A stretch of DNA of 64,000 nucleotides from Oscillospiraceae bacterium (lineage in GTDB: Bacteria; Bacillota; Clostridia; Oscillospirales; Oscillospiraceae): NCBI GenBank assembly GCA_017416245.1, contig JAFQCX010000018.1, positions 1 through 64,000 on the forward strand, written 5' to 3'. Shown here piece after piece: positions 17,442 to 25,292 of the stretch (its first letter is position 1; the number at the start of each line of letters is the position of its first letter). The translations under genes were made by a program, and so were the position numbers. Below the pieces are notes generated by a model. The model made no database searches. It was not told the origin of the DNA and was given only the letters and a program-made list of their open reading frames with translations.

Positions 17442-18137
17442 ATGCACAAGCTGTTAATTGCAGATAGTTCCGAGCCCTTTACCGATGCCCTGAAGGCGGT
17501 TTTTGAAAACGACTTTGATTTGCAGATCTGTCAGGATGGAGAGACCGCGCAGGAAATGCTTCTTTCCTTTCAGCCGGATGTGCTGATCCTCAACCTGATG
17601 CTTCCTTTTAAGGACGGCTTGACGGTTTTGCAGGAAAGCGCCCACAAGCCCAAGGTCATTTTGGCCGTGTGTCCTTATGTGAACACCTATATCGAGCAGG
17701 CGGCTGTAAACCTGGGTGTGCAGTATATTATGCTGATGCCTACGGTGAATGCTCTGCGGGTGCGGCTTATGGATATGATCTCCACCACCATCACCCCCAA
17801 AGAGGACCTGCAGGGGCAGACCGTTGTGCATTTGCATATTCTGAATTTTCTCACCCACTTGGACGGCTACCAACAGCTGTGCGTGGGGATCCCCATCTAT
17901 TTTCGCAACCCCGGTATGCGGCTTTCCAAGGAGCTGTACCCTGCCATTGCAGCGCATTTCGGGCTCCCCGATCCCCGCACGGTGGAGCATTCTATCCGCA
18001 AGGCCATCGCCTCTGCCTGGAAACGCAGGAGCGCCGTGGTTTGGGCAAAATACTTTCCCAAAAAGCCCGACGGCACGATCCCCTGCCCCACCAACAAGGA
18101 ATTCATCTGCCATATAGCAGAACTGTTAGAGCAATAA
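17442..18137 (+). CDS. Spo0A-like response regulator with degenerate receiver
   Basis: A 231-aa protein with an N-terminal receiver-like domain (1-115) and a C-terminal Spo0A-type DNA-binding domain (about 125-231). The recognition region RTVEHSIRKAIASAWKRR resembles that of Spo0A. The receiver lacks the phospho-acceptor: where response regulators have LDxMxP it reads LNLMLPFKDG, with Asn51. The acidic pocket is reduced to one Asp (IADSSEPF). It may act independently of phosphorylation or compete with true Spo0A. ATG 17442 follows GGAAAGGGG. It is convergent with the phage cassette. Confidence 0.8.
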   Translation: MHKLLIADSSEPFTDALKAVFENDFDLQICQDGETAQEMLLSFQPDVLILNLMLPFKDGLTVLQESAHKPKVILAVCPYVNTYIEQAAVNLGVQYIMLMPTVNALRVRLMDMISTTITPKEDLQGQTVVHLHILNFLTHLDGYQQLCVGIPIYFRNPGMRLSKELYPAIAAHFGLPDPRTVEHSIRKAIASAWKRRSAVVWAKYFPKKPDGTIPCPTNKEFICHIAELLEQ

Positions 18138-18138
18138 A

Positions 18139-18172
18139 AAAACGCCCCAACTCTTGTGAGTTGGGGCGTTTC
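18139..18172. terminator. Terminator between Spo0A-like gene and phage cassette
   Basis: GCCCCAACTC and GAGTTGGGGC arms. A seven-T tract follows on the minus strand, so it best ends the phage-cassette transcript. The plus-strand tract is weak. Confidence 0.75.
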
Positions 18173-18175
18173 CTG

Positions 18176-18367
18176 CTATCCGGCTTTTGCGGACTTTTCG
18201 TGTTGGGTGCCAAAATAAAAGGACACCACCATTGACACAATGATCATTACATTGTCTGCGTGAATCTGCCCTTTCAGGGCCATAACGAAAAAGATTGCTA
18301 CCACTGCGAAGGTCACAATGGTCTTCACCTTCAAAAGCTCCGCCAGCTTTCGGATCACTTCTTTCAA
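18176..18367 (-). CDS. Small holin-like membrane protein
   Basis: A 63-aa protein with two hydrophobic segments (IVTFAVVAIFFVMAL and VMIIVSMVVSFYFG) and charged ends, the usual shape of small phage holins. It is the last gene of the cassette, after the endolysin and another small membrane protein. The start appears to be TTG at 18367, with GGAGGAGTAAGG upstream. Assignment rests on size, topology and position. Confidence 0.6.
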   Translation of the reverse strand: MKEVIRKLAELLKVKTIVTFAVVAIFFVMALKGQIHADNVMIIVSMVVSFYFGTQHEKSAKAG

Positions 18368-18371
18368 ATCC

Positions 18372-18623
18372 TTACTCCTCCCTTTCCAAATCTGTCAGCC
18401 TGTGGTTGATCACCTTGATCTGCTCCTCCACCACAGGCATTCTCTGGGCAAATCCGTTGTGCAGGCGAACCTCCCTTGTAAGCTCTTCGATTTTCGTATC
18501 GATCACCGCCTGGGAGATCCGCATTGCGTTTTCACTTCTTTTGGAGGTAGCAAGGCAGGTCGCCACCACACCGACCAGAGATAGTCCGCCGGTGATCAGG
18601 GCCACCAATACCGCTTCGCTCAT
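18372..18623 (-). CDS. Small membrane protein with coiled coil, XhlA/holin-like
   Basis: An 83-aa protein with one N-terminal membrane segment (EAVLVALITGGLSLVGVVATCL) followed by a heptad-rich helix ending in HRLTDLEREE. This layout, next to an endolysin and a holin, resembles haemolysin XhlA-type accessory lysis proteins, though that is reversed in some of them. ATG 18623 follows GGCGGTGAAAG. Function is inferred from position only. Confidence 0.55.
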   Translation of the reverse strand: MSEAVLVALITGGLSLVGVVATCLATSKRSENAMRISQAVIDTKIEELTREVRLHNGFAQRMPVVEEQIKVINHRLTDLEREE

Positions 18624-18639
18624 TTCTTTCACCGCCTTT

Positions 18640-19377
18640 TTACTGCATTTCAAGTAGTTTCCGCCAGGTTTTATTCCTTGCGGTGATCTCGCCGTCTGCG
18701 GCGCAGCCGTTGTCCGTTTGGAAGGCGATAACCGCCTCCCGGAACTTGGCGCCTGCCACGCCGTCAGCCTCACCTACCTGGGTATAGCCCAAGGCATAGA
18801 GCCGTTTTTGCACCGCCTTCACCACCGGGTGGGCGCGATTGACCCTTGTGGAAACCGTCACCGTGTTCCCCAGGGTTTCCGGCCCCGGGATGCCATCTAC
18901 TGCCGAGCCTGTGGCAGCTTGCACTTCCCGCACAAACTGCGCAAGGGTGTATGGCCCAGCTTCTCCGAATGTGGCGCGACGCTCCTGCCCGTGACCGTAC
19001 CAGAAGGACTTGCTTTGCCTGGTGTCGATATGTACGAATGTATCGTACAGACCAATGCCCTTTATGCCGATTTGTTCTGCATACTTTGCGATTTCCGCAG
19101 GCTCCACACCATCGATATGAAAATCCGCAGCTTGCCCGTAGATGTGATAACTGTTGGGCGCGGCATTGGGTGTGCGGGCATTGTGGGTCTTACAGCGGTA
19201 GGCTGTAATATATACCGGCTTTCCAAAGTGGTCTCGGATTTTCTGCAGGTACTCCACCAGCTTTTCATCGACGAGGGTCGTGGTGCAGCAATCTTTGCCC
19301 TGACAGTCGAATTCTCTTGCCCGAAAATTGGGGGACAGCTTTACGCTATCCCCCTTTTTATAACGCTTAATTGCCAT
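18640..19377 (-). CDS. Endolysin: M15-type peptidase with C-terminal peptidoglycan-binding domain
   Basis: A 245-aa protein. Residues 1-130 match the Peptidase_M15_3/DUF882 group: FRAREFDCQG at the start, ITAYRCKTHN, then zinc ligands in SYHIYGQAADFHI and GLYDTFVHID. The C-terminal part (about 170-240) is a PG_binding_1-like domain (VVKAVQKRLYALGYTQVGEADGVAGAKF). It would cut stem peptides in the cell wall to release particles. There is no signal peptide, so export would need the adjacent holins. ATG 19377 with GGGGGAAC is preferred to an upstream GTG. Confidence 0.82.
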   Translation of the reverse strand: MAIKRYKKGDSVKLSPNFRAREFDCQGKDCCTTTLVDEKLVEYLQKIRDHFGKPVYITAYRCKTHNARTPNAAPNSYHIYGQAADFHIDGVEPAEIAKYAEQIGIKGIGLYDTFVHIDTRQSKSFWYGHGQERRATFGEAGPYTLAQFVREVQAATGSAVDGIPGPETLGNTVTVSTRVNRAHPVVKAVQKRLYALGYTQVGEADGVAGAKFREAVIAFQTDNGCAADGEITARNKTWRKLLEMQ

Positions 19378-19414
19378 AAGTTCCCCCTTTTCCATTTCGT
19401 ATCGGCATTTTCTC

Positions 19415-20806
19415 TTACAGGAAGGTGAAGGGAATCACCACGTAGGTAGCATCGCCCTCTTCATTTTTTGCCGCAACAGAGCCGTAAATATTGGTCGCAA
19501 CGTCCAGAGTGTTGGCGCAAATGGCATGAAAGGTTGCTGCTGTTTTATTCCTTTTAAATCCCCAGAACAGCCCTAAATAATAATTGCTCAAATTACCCCC
19601 GTCCCTGATGAACAGAAGACCGCTTTCTACGCCTAGCTCGCTCAGCAAAAAGTCGCCGCTATTTGCGCTGTATCTTGCGCTCACCATATCTGCGGTAATG
19701 CCCAGCACCGGCACATTGAACCGAAAATCATTTTCTCCCCAGTCAAAGACCGGCGTGGCTCTGGCTGTGTAGGTCGCGGACTGCACCGTATTCAGCTTAT
19801 CGATCGCCCGGGCCTGAAAGGTGTAGGCCTTTTGGTAATCCAGCCCCGTCAGCTCCACCTGCGCGGTGTAACCGTTTCCGGCCAGTGTCGGCTCTATGCT
19901 CTGCCATTCCTCCTCCGTGTCCTGCCAGGAGGTACCCTTGCGCTTATACCGCAGCTGCACGGAAAGGGAATTCGCCGTGGCGCCAAAAGAGCCGTTAAAG
20001 TAATTGCCGGATACGAAAACGGTCACATTTCCCGCCGTATCCGGCTTCTCACTGCCTACGTCACAGGTCAGCTTCACATATTCGATCAGCGGCAGCGACT
20101 TGTTTAATGTGGTTGTTTTGCCTGCGCTGTCTTTGACCTTCATTGTAAAGCTTCCGCTTCCTACGCCTTGCAGAGTTCCTTCCAGATTCCCCGTTGTGGA
20201 AGAAAGCTTCTTACCGTCGCCGCAGGTTGCGGTCAGGCTGGTCACCTGTCCGCCCCCGTAGGCCTCGGCGCTGACAGATATGGCTGCATTGCTGCAATAC
20301 CGCACCAGGCAGTTGCGATCATTGGTAAGCAAAAAAGTGTTGTCATTACTGTCGATAATGGAAACCCGGGTGAATGCGGGCGGTGTGGTAGCGATCGGGC
20401 TCAGCGTCCACGTTCCCGACAGGGACATCGACGGAGGTCCGTACTTGTTCCAGGACTGTATATTGGGCACAGAAACGCTATAGGGCATATCCTTTTTACC
20501 ATCGGTATTGTGGGCTACCGTCACCTGCCCGGAGGCAATGGTTTGGGTGGTATAATTTTCGCTTAAGTCGAAGTTGAAGCCGCTGATGGCAATGGTGTGC
20601 CCGCCGATGGAGATGGTCCAGCTGTTGTTGTTATCGTAAAACCGGTTGTTGTTGGTATTGCTGATGGTAAACAGGTAGGACACCAGCGATGTATTATTTC
20701 CAACATTAACAGACTCCTCTGTTAGCGTTAGGGAGATCACATAGCCGTTGGACCAGGATTTCCACGCATAGTCGCCTGTTGATACACTTTTCGTCTGTAA
20801 TGCCAT
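19415..20806 (-). CDS. Phage minor structural / receptor-binding-type protein (DUF859-like)
   Basis: A 463-aa beta-rich protein with a periodic Ig/fibronectin-like composition and an LDYQKAYTFQARAIDKLNTV segment typical of FnIII domains. Its N-terminal region resembles siphophage structural proteins of the DUF859 type. It lies directly after the tail-hub-like gene and before the lysin, the usual place for baseplate or host-recognition proteins. It is not obviously truncated. Family assignment is by recollection of sequence style and remains tentative. Confidence 0.55.
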   Translation of the reverse strand: MALQTKSVSTGDYAWKSWSNGYVISLTLTEESVNVGNNTSLVSYLFTISNTNNNRFYDNNNSWTISIGGHTIAISGFNFDLSENYTTQTIASGQVTVAHNTDGKKDMPYSVSVPNIQSWNKYGPPSMSLSGTWTLSPIATTPPAFTRVSIIDSNDNTFLLTNDRNCLVRYCSNAAISVSAEAYGGGQVTSLTATCGDGKKLSSTTGNLEGTLQGVGSGSFTMKVKDSAGKTTTLNKSLPLIEYVKLTCDVGSEKPDTAGNVTVFVSGNYFNGSFGATANSLSVQLRYKRKGTSWQDTEEEWQSIEPTLAGNGYTAQVELTGLDYQKAYTFQARAIDKLNTVQSATYTARATPVFDWGENDFRFNVPVLGITADMVSARYSANSGDFLLSELGVESGLLFIRDGGNLSNYYLGLFWGFKRNKTAATFHAICANTLDVATNIYGSVAAKNEEGDATYVVIPFTFL

Positions 20807-20809
20807 TTC

Positions 20810-22228
20810 CTATCCCCCTATCCAGAAGCAGCCTGTTCTGTCTTCTTCGTAATTTTCAAACCGGCTTCTGCCGCCGATCGACAGGTATGTGGACGCGTGC
20901 AGATCCACCGCCTTCACGCCTTCGCTATCGGCAACGAGCATATCCTTCTTGTTCTTATAAACCCGCATACCATCCTCGGTGATTTGGGTCTTGATCTCCC
21001 TGCCGCTTTTTTCGACTGTGATCCCGTTCTCGTCAAAGGTATAGCCCGTGGTGGTGCTGACCTTTGCCGCGCCCTCTGTGTTAATGCTTTGCACCTGCAG
21101 GGAAACACCTTCCACATTCATCTCCAGCGCAGTCAGCCTGCCTTCGGCATCCCGGTTCTCCGCGCGAAGTCCCTCCACGCCGACCTGCAGCTCCAGCACC
21201 TTTCCGTCCAGCGCAGAAAACTGCTGATCGTTCACCGCTGTCACGCTGTTACGGTTGGCGCTTCCTGTGCATTCCAACGTTTCCAGCTGACCTTCCTGGC
21301 GCTTGCGCATCACGTAAAAACAGATGGTTTTTCCGTTTCTGTCTGTCAGATGCAGAATATCCCCCGCTTGAATGCTCTTGTTGGCAGGGATCGTCACCTT
21401 GCAGGGGGTGTAGGTCACCTGGTGCAAAGTGTCATACAACACCTGCGCCACATCCTGCAAGGGCTCCTGGGTATCGGATCTGAGCAGAAAGTTACCTGTA
21501 ACGCTATACCCATTGCTGCCGGTACCGTATATCGCGCCGATGTCCGCTGTTGTCAGGCGGATCTGCACCTTGTCCACAGGCGCCACCTGGTAATCCGCAA
21601 AGGACACCGACAAAATGGGATGCTCCGGCGTAAGCACCGTATCCACGGGGGTATACCAGGCCAGCTCCAATTCGCCGTTTATATTGGCTCTGCAAAACCG
21701 ACCACAGGCCTGCCCTACCCAACGCATAAGCTGCCGGCCCGTTACTCCGCTTGCGCTGAATTTTCGGATCTGCCAATCCCCGTTGGGAAGGCTTTCATTG
21801 GTAAGGGTCAGATTGCAGGCCGCGCATACCATTTTCGCAAAATCAAACAGCGTATAGGGCCACCCGTCCAGGCTCTCCAGCCATTGACCTAACTCCCGAT
21901 CCAGCCAGCTGACCCGGTCAAAGGCCGTGATTTTGCACAGATTTGCGCTGGGGCGTGTAGTCTTTTCTGTTGTAAAAAGGCCCACTTTCGTCCGTGCGCC
22001 ATCCTCCGCCACTTTATAAAGGGTCAGCTCAGTGCCGGGCGCAACGGTCAAGCCGCCCCCCGGCGTAATGATTGCGGCCTCCAGCATACTGACACAGACC
22101 GACCCCAAAGTCAGCTCCTGACCGGTATTTACCTGCTGTGTCAGCGTGACACTTTGCAGGGCGTTCACCGTTCCCTCGCCGGAGAAAAGCTCCGTACCGT
22201 CGGGGAGTACAATTAAATTCCTCAGCAT
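20810..22228 (-). CDS. Phage tail-hub / baseplate-like protein
   Basis: A 472-aa protein that starts MLRNLIVLPDG and has the hallmarks of phage tail-hub or minor structural proteins: an N-terminal beta domain (LTLGSVCVSMLEAAI), a middle domain (LMRWVGQACGRFCRAN), and a coiled-coil-like C-terminal stretch (ALDGKVLELQVGVEGLRAEN). Such proteins sit at the distal end of a tail tube, which is odd because no tube or tape-measure gene is present. ATG 22228 follows GGAGGTGACGCA. It has no stop or frameshift. Confidence 0.6.
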   Translation of the reverse strand: MLRNLIVLPDGTELFSGEGTVNALQSVTLTQQVNTGQELTLGSVCVSMLEAAIITPGGGLTVAPGTELTLYKVAEDGARTKVGLFTTEKTTRPSANLCKITAFDRVSWLDRELGQWLESLDGWPYTLFDFAKMVCAACNLTLTNESLPNGDWQIRKFSASGVTGRQLMRWVGQACGRFCRANINGELELAWYTPVDTVLTPEHPILSVSFADYQVAPVDKVQIRLTTADIGAIYGTGSNGYSVTGNFLLRSDTQEPLQDVAQVLYDTLHQVTYTPCKVTIPANKSIQAGDILHLTDRNGKTICFYVMRKRQEGQLETLECTGSANRNSVTAVNDQQFSALDGKVLELQVGVEGLRAENRDAEGRLTALEMNVEGVSLQVQSINTEGAAKVSTTTGYTFDENGITVEKSGREIKTQITEDGMRVYKNKKDMLVADSEGVKAVDLHASTYLSIGGRSRFENYEEDRTGCFWIGG

Positions 22229-22239
22229 TGCGTCACCTC

Positions 22240-22605
22240 CTAGCAAGCGATAATGCTAAACTGATAATCCTGGAACTGCCCGTCATTTGCCCGGTGCAGC
22301 ACAATGCTGTGTTTGCTGCGGTAGGCAATTGTCTGCACGCTGTTTTCGCCGTCCGAATGGGTAAATACAAAGCTCGCCTTGCCTGCAAACAGGCTCTCCA
22401 TATAGTCATACTCCTGCTGGGATAAATGCCCATAGGAAAAGGCCCACTTGCCCACGCCCTGTCGCGCCACAAAGCGATGCAAAAAGCCGCTTTCGTCCCG
22501 CAGGGAATCGACCGTTTCAATGTCCTCCCGGGACACCTGCATATTTTCATCGGGCGCCAGCATAGGCTGCCCGTCTATCAAAAACAAATCCGTTGTTTTT
22601 CTCAT
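22240..22605 (-). CDS. Phage structural protein, unassigned
   Basis: A 121-aa protein rich in aromatic and polar residues (FVARQGVGKWAFSYGHLSQQEYDYMESLF). Size and position just before the tail-hub gene suggest a tail-tip or adaptor component. I do not recognise a named family with confidence. ATG 22605 follows GGAGGTGCGG and overlaps the preceding small gene by ATGA. Confidence 0.55.
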   Translation of the reverse strand: MRKTTDLFLIDGQPMLAPDENMQVSREDIETVDSLRDESGFLHRFVARQGVGKWAFSYGHLSQQEYDYMESLFAGKASFVFTHSDGENSVQTIAYRSKHSIVLHRANDGQFQDYQFSIIAC

Positions 22606-22823
22606 TCCGCACCTCCGTTCACAACTGCCCATTTCTGTTGGTAGCGGGACATTGCGCTGCCGACAACATCATCGCTGATTTGTTTTTCCCGCATCAGTCG
22701 GAGAATCTCCTGCTGCGCCTCCAGCATCGCAAGGATCGCAGCACCTTGGCGGTCCAGCGTTTCCTGAACAGCGGACAAAGACACGTTTCCCTTTGCGCTG
22801 CTGTCAAATGAAATTTTCTCCAT
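22602..22823 (-). CDS. Small phage protein, unassigned
   Basis: A 73-aa, mostly helical protein (SAVQETLDRQGAAILAMLEA) with no recognised domain. It occupies the slot where a siphophage genome would carry the major tail protein, the tail-assembly chaperones and the tape measure. AAAGGA lies before ATG 22823. Its stop overlaps the next start. Confidence 0.55.
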   Translation of the reverse strand: MEKISFDSSAKGNVSLSAVQETLDRQGAAILAMLEAQQEILRLMREKQISDDVVGSAMSRYQQKWAVVNGGAE

Positions 22824-22876
22824 AGTCAAATCCTTTCTTTGTTTCAGGGAGGGGGTTACCCCCCTCCCCTTCCCGG

Positions 22877-23281
22877 TCATTGTGATTCTGCCTCGTATGC
22901 CTTCACAAAATCTGCAACCAGTGTGACGGTATAGGTGACGGTCTGCCCACCGAGGGTGAAGCCGCTTTTTTCTGTGCGGATCCGCTCCCGGGCGGGCATA
23001 TCTCCAAACCGGGGAGCAAAACCGGATGCGCTTTGGAATTGGATCCATTGGAGAAACTTCAGCATCCGCTCAGCGTTTTCTCCCTCGCTGTCCAGCGCTT
23101 CCATCTCCCAAAGTAGGTTTACATAACATTTACAGCCAACCAAGGTGTTGCCCAGTATGTCAGCCTGCCGGGAGGTTTCCTCCATAGCCTTGGGAAGCAG
23201 ATAAAAGCGCAACGGGCGATCCTCCCAACGGGGATAGGTGGAAAGCCACGCTTCCAATTCTTCCAAAATCCTTTCGGGCAT
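22877..23281 (-). CDS. Tail-terminator / minor capsid-like protein
   Basis: A 134-aa protein resembling the small 'minor capsid' or tail-terminator proteins of Gram-positive siphophages. Matching features are a helical start (ILEELEAWLSTYP), FLQWIQFQSASGFAPRFGD mid-protein and a closing beta segment (YTVTLVADFVKAYE). Start ATG 23281 overlaps the previous stop by one base. Such proteins normally cap the tail tube and bind the connector. Confidence 0.55.
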   Translation of the reverse strand: MPERILEELEAWLSTYPRWEDRPLRFYLLPKAMEETSRQADILGNTLVGCKCYVNLLWEMEALDSEGENAERMLKFLQWIQFQSASGFAPRFGDMPARERIRTEKSGFTLGGQTVTYTVTLVADFVKAYEAESQ

Positions 23282-23601
23282 TATCCCACCCCCCGATAGA
23301 TATCCAGGTATATCTGCGCCTTTTCGTAAAGCTCTCTGCGCAGGTCGCTTCTGTCGGTTTCATACCGCACAGACACGCTGCCGATATTGGCAGAGGTTAA
23401 CCCCTTATTGCGGTGCTGCCACAGGCTCTCCGCCATAGCGCAGATGGCCATAGACTCCGCCTCCTGGCCGGAGGATTCTACCCGATAGACCTGCTTGAAC
23501 CGCTTCAGGATCCGTTCGGCCTGCGCCGCCACGCCGGAAAAGGTTTTTTCCGGTATGGCGCTTCCCAGATATTGGTTTACATAAAACTCGTAGTTTACCA
23601 T
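23281..23601 (-). CDS. Phage head-tail connector protein
   Basis: A 106-aa, largely helical protein directly after the capsid gene, the standard place for a gp6/gp15-type head-completion protein. Supporting features are the FYVNQYLGSAIPEKTFSGVA start, a helical segment (QAERILKRFKQVY) and a C-terminal LRRELYEKAQIYLD helix. ATG 23601 has GGAGG seven bases upstream. Confidence 0.6.
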   Translation of the reverse strand: MVNYEFYVNQYLGSAIPEKTFSGVAAQAERILKRFKQVYRVESSGQEAESMAICAMAESLWQHRNKGLTSANIGSVSVRYETDRSDLRRELYEKAQIYLDIYRGVG

Positions 23602-23618
23602 AGGCAATGCCTCCGGTA

Positions 23619-24590
23619 TTATTCGGCGGCGATGGCGATATCCTTCAGCACTGCAGCCTTCAGGGTGTTCTTCAGAACAACGCCTGCCACCAGCTCCACC
23701 TCGCCGGTCTTCACTGCGCCGGGAGCGTTCAGGTCAGGCAGGTAGGACTGTACCACACCGTCGCCCATAGGGGAGATGCCGTGGAAGCCGTCCAGACCCA
23801 GGGATACCGCGTAGATCGCAGTCTTGCCACCCTCGGTAGCTACCACATCCTCAACGGTAGTGCCGTTGAAGTACTGACCCATATCCACCATAGGCACACC
23901 TGCATAGGTCTCTACGGTGCGGCCGAAGTCGTCCTGAGTGCGCTCGTAGTAGCCGGCGCGGCGGGCGATGGAGCGCAGCTTTACCAGCATTGCTCTGTTC
24001 ATCAGCAGCATGGAGGGAGTGCCGTCCAGGGTGCTGATGAAGGAGTCCATCTCGTCCAGAAATGCGTTGTAGTTCTCGTCCAACTCGGTGGAGGTCTTCA
24101 GGCTCACCTTGCTGGTGAGCTCGTTGGCGGTGCCGGACAGCAGCTTCTTCAAGCCGTCGAAGGTGCCGGTGATGTAGCCTTCGCCCTCATTTTCGCCGGT
24201 GCCGTTGATCACCAGGTTGTGGAAATAGTTGGCGGTTGCCTTGATCTTCTGCTCAGCCTGGAATGCCATCTCATTTGCCGCGCCTGCGGTGTTCTGGATC
24301 ACGCGGTCCATCTGGAAGGAGCCGCCCATAATGATCGCATTGGCGGTCTTCTTCTCCTTCTTTGCCTCACCGGGAACGTATTCGCTGCCCACGGTACGGA
24401 CACTTGCGGTTGCGGGGGACTTCAGCTGAATGTAGCCGTAGGTCAGAGTGCTGCCGCCGGTGCCGGGAGAAATGACGTTATCGAACACCAACTGATCCAG
24501 CAGCAGGGAGCTGCGACGGAACATATCTACGATCTGCTGATCTACCTTGTCGGCCATACCGACCTTTGCTTCTGCTAATGTAATTGCCAT
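23619..24590 (-). CDS. Phage major capsid protein
   Basis: A 323-aa protein consistent with an HK97-type major capsid subunit: helical N-arm, mixed alpha/beta core (SMLLMNRAMLVKLRSIARR) and a beta C-terminal part with TAIYAVSLGLDGFHGISP. It lies between the scaffold-like gene and the connector, as in most tailed phages. The frame is intact. Codon use here is heavily biased to C- and G-ending codons like the host's ribosome-rich genes, which fits long residence or high expression. Confidence 0.75.
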   Translation of the reverse strand: MAITLAEAKVGMADKVDQQIVDMFRRSSLLLDQLVFDNVISPGTGGSTLTYGYIQLKSPATASVRTVGSEYVPGEAKKEKKTANAIIMGGSFQMDRVIQNTAGAANEMAFQAEQKIKATANYFHNLVINGTGENEGEGYITGTFDGLKKLLSGTANELTSKVSLKTSTELDENYNAFLDEMDSFISTLDGTPSMLLMNRAMLVKLRSIARRAGYYERTQDDFGRTVETYAGVPMVDMGQYFNGTTVEDVVATEGGKTAIYAVSLGLDGFHGISPMGDGVVQSYLPDLNAPGAVKTGEVELVAGVVLKNTLKAAVLKDIAIAAE

Positions 24591-24596
24591 AATTTT

Positions 24597-25109
24597 TTAC
24601 TTCCTTTCAAATTTTTCTAAGAGTGCGCCTGCTAAAGTCGCAGGACTTTGGATTGTTTCCGGCTGGTTTGCGCCGGTGCCCCTTGCGTAAGGGGGCGGGG
24701 TCTCCGACTGGAAGAGGTAGCTGCAGTCCTGTTTCAGTACCTTTAACGCCTCCTCCAGATCGGTCGTCTGATTTTCGCTGGCTTTGAGGGCATCCACATC
24801 CAAAAGGGCGGTGATGGCCTTCGGGTTGCGGCCCTTGGCCGAGAGGATCGCCTTTTCCAAATTGTGGCTGAATACTAAATCTGACATTTCCCGTCTGTGG
24901 GTTTCCACCTGGTTATTCAGCTTCTCCTCCCACGCCTTTGCCGCAACCGTTTCCGCTTGCGCAAGCTGCTGTTTTAGCTCTTCATAGTCGGCATATCGGG
25001 CTTTTACGCCCTCAATATCCCGTCCGTTCTCCGCCATAATGACATCGATCACCTCTTTGGGCAGGGGATTCTCCCCCACCTGCAAGCCTTGCAAAAATTC
25101 TCGTTTCAT
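24597..25109 (-). CDS. Phage scaffold-like (GP20-type) protein
   Basis: A 170-aa protein with a central long coiled coil (about residues 40-90: ADYEELKQQLAQAETVAAKA), a GRNPKAITALLDVDAL motif typical of GP20 minor structural/scaffold proteins, and a polar Pro-rich tail. It sits between portal and capsid. It would guide capsid assembly and then leave. ATG 25109 follows AAAGGAG. An in-frame extension upstream lacks a ribosome site. Confidence 0.7.
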   Translation of the reverse strand: MKREFLQGLQVGENPLPKEVIDVIMAENGRDIEGVKARYADYEELKQQLAQAETVAAKAWEEKLNNQVETHRREMSDLVFSHNLEKAILSAKGRNPKAITALLDVDALKASENQTTDLEEALKVLKQDCSYLFQSETPPPYARGTGANQPETIQSPATLAGALLEKFERK

Positions 25110-25134
25110 ACGTTCTCCTTTCGTGTTACGCTTT

Positions 25135-25290
25135 TTACGGGGTCGCATCCCAAAACTTTATGAAAAAAGCGACCTTTCGGACGCTTTTATCAACTGCCAA
25201 GCGGTCATTGCGAAGGTGCGTCAGCTCCTGTGGGAATCCCCCACATAAGATGGGGATTCCCACGTTGCTTCGCTTCTCGGAATGACCTGT
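25135..25290. repeat. Chromosomal palindromic repeat inside the phage cassette
   Basis: The spacer between portal and scaffold genes holds a GC-rich repeat (about 25203-25285). It contains a perfect inverted repeat, GTGGGAATCCCC with GGGGATTCCCAC, flanked by GTCATTGCGAAG and CTTCTCGGAATGAC. This is the same class of element as those near 940, 2024, 60262 and 60478. A second small hairpin, AAGCG-ACCTTTCGGA-CGCTT, precedes it. Confidence 0.65.
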
Positions 25291-25292
25291 TT

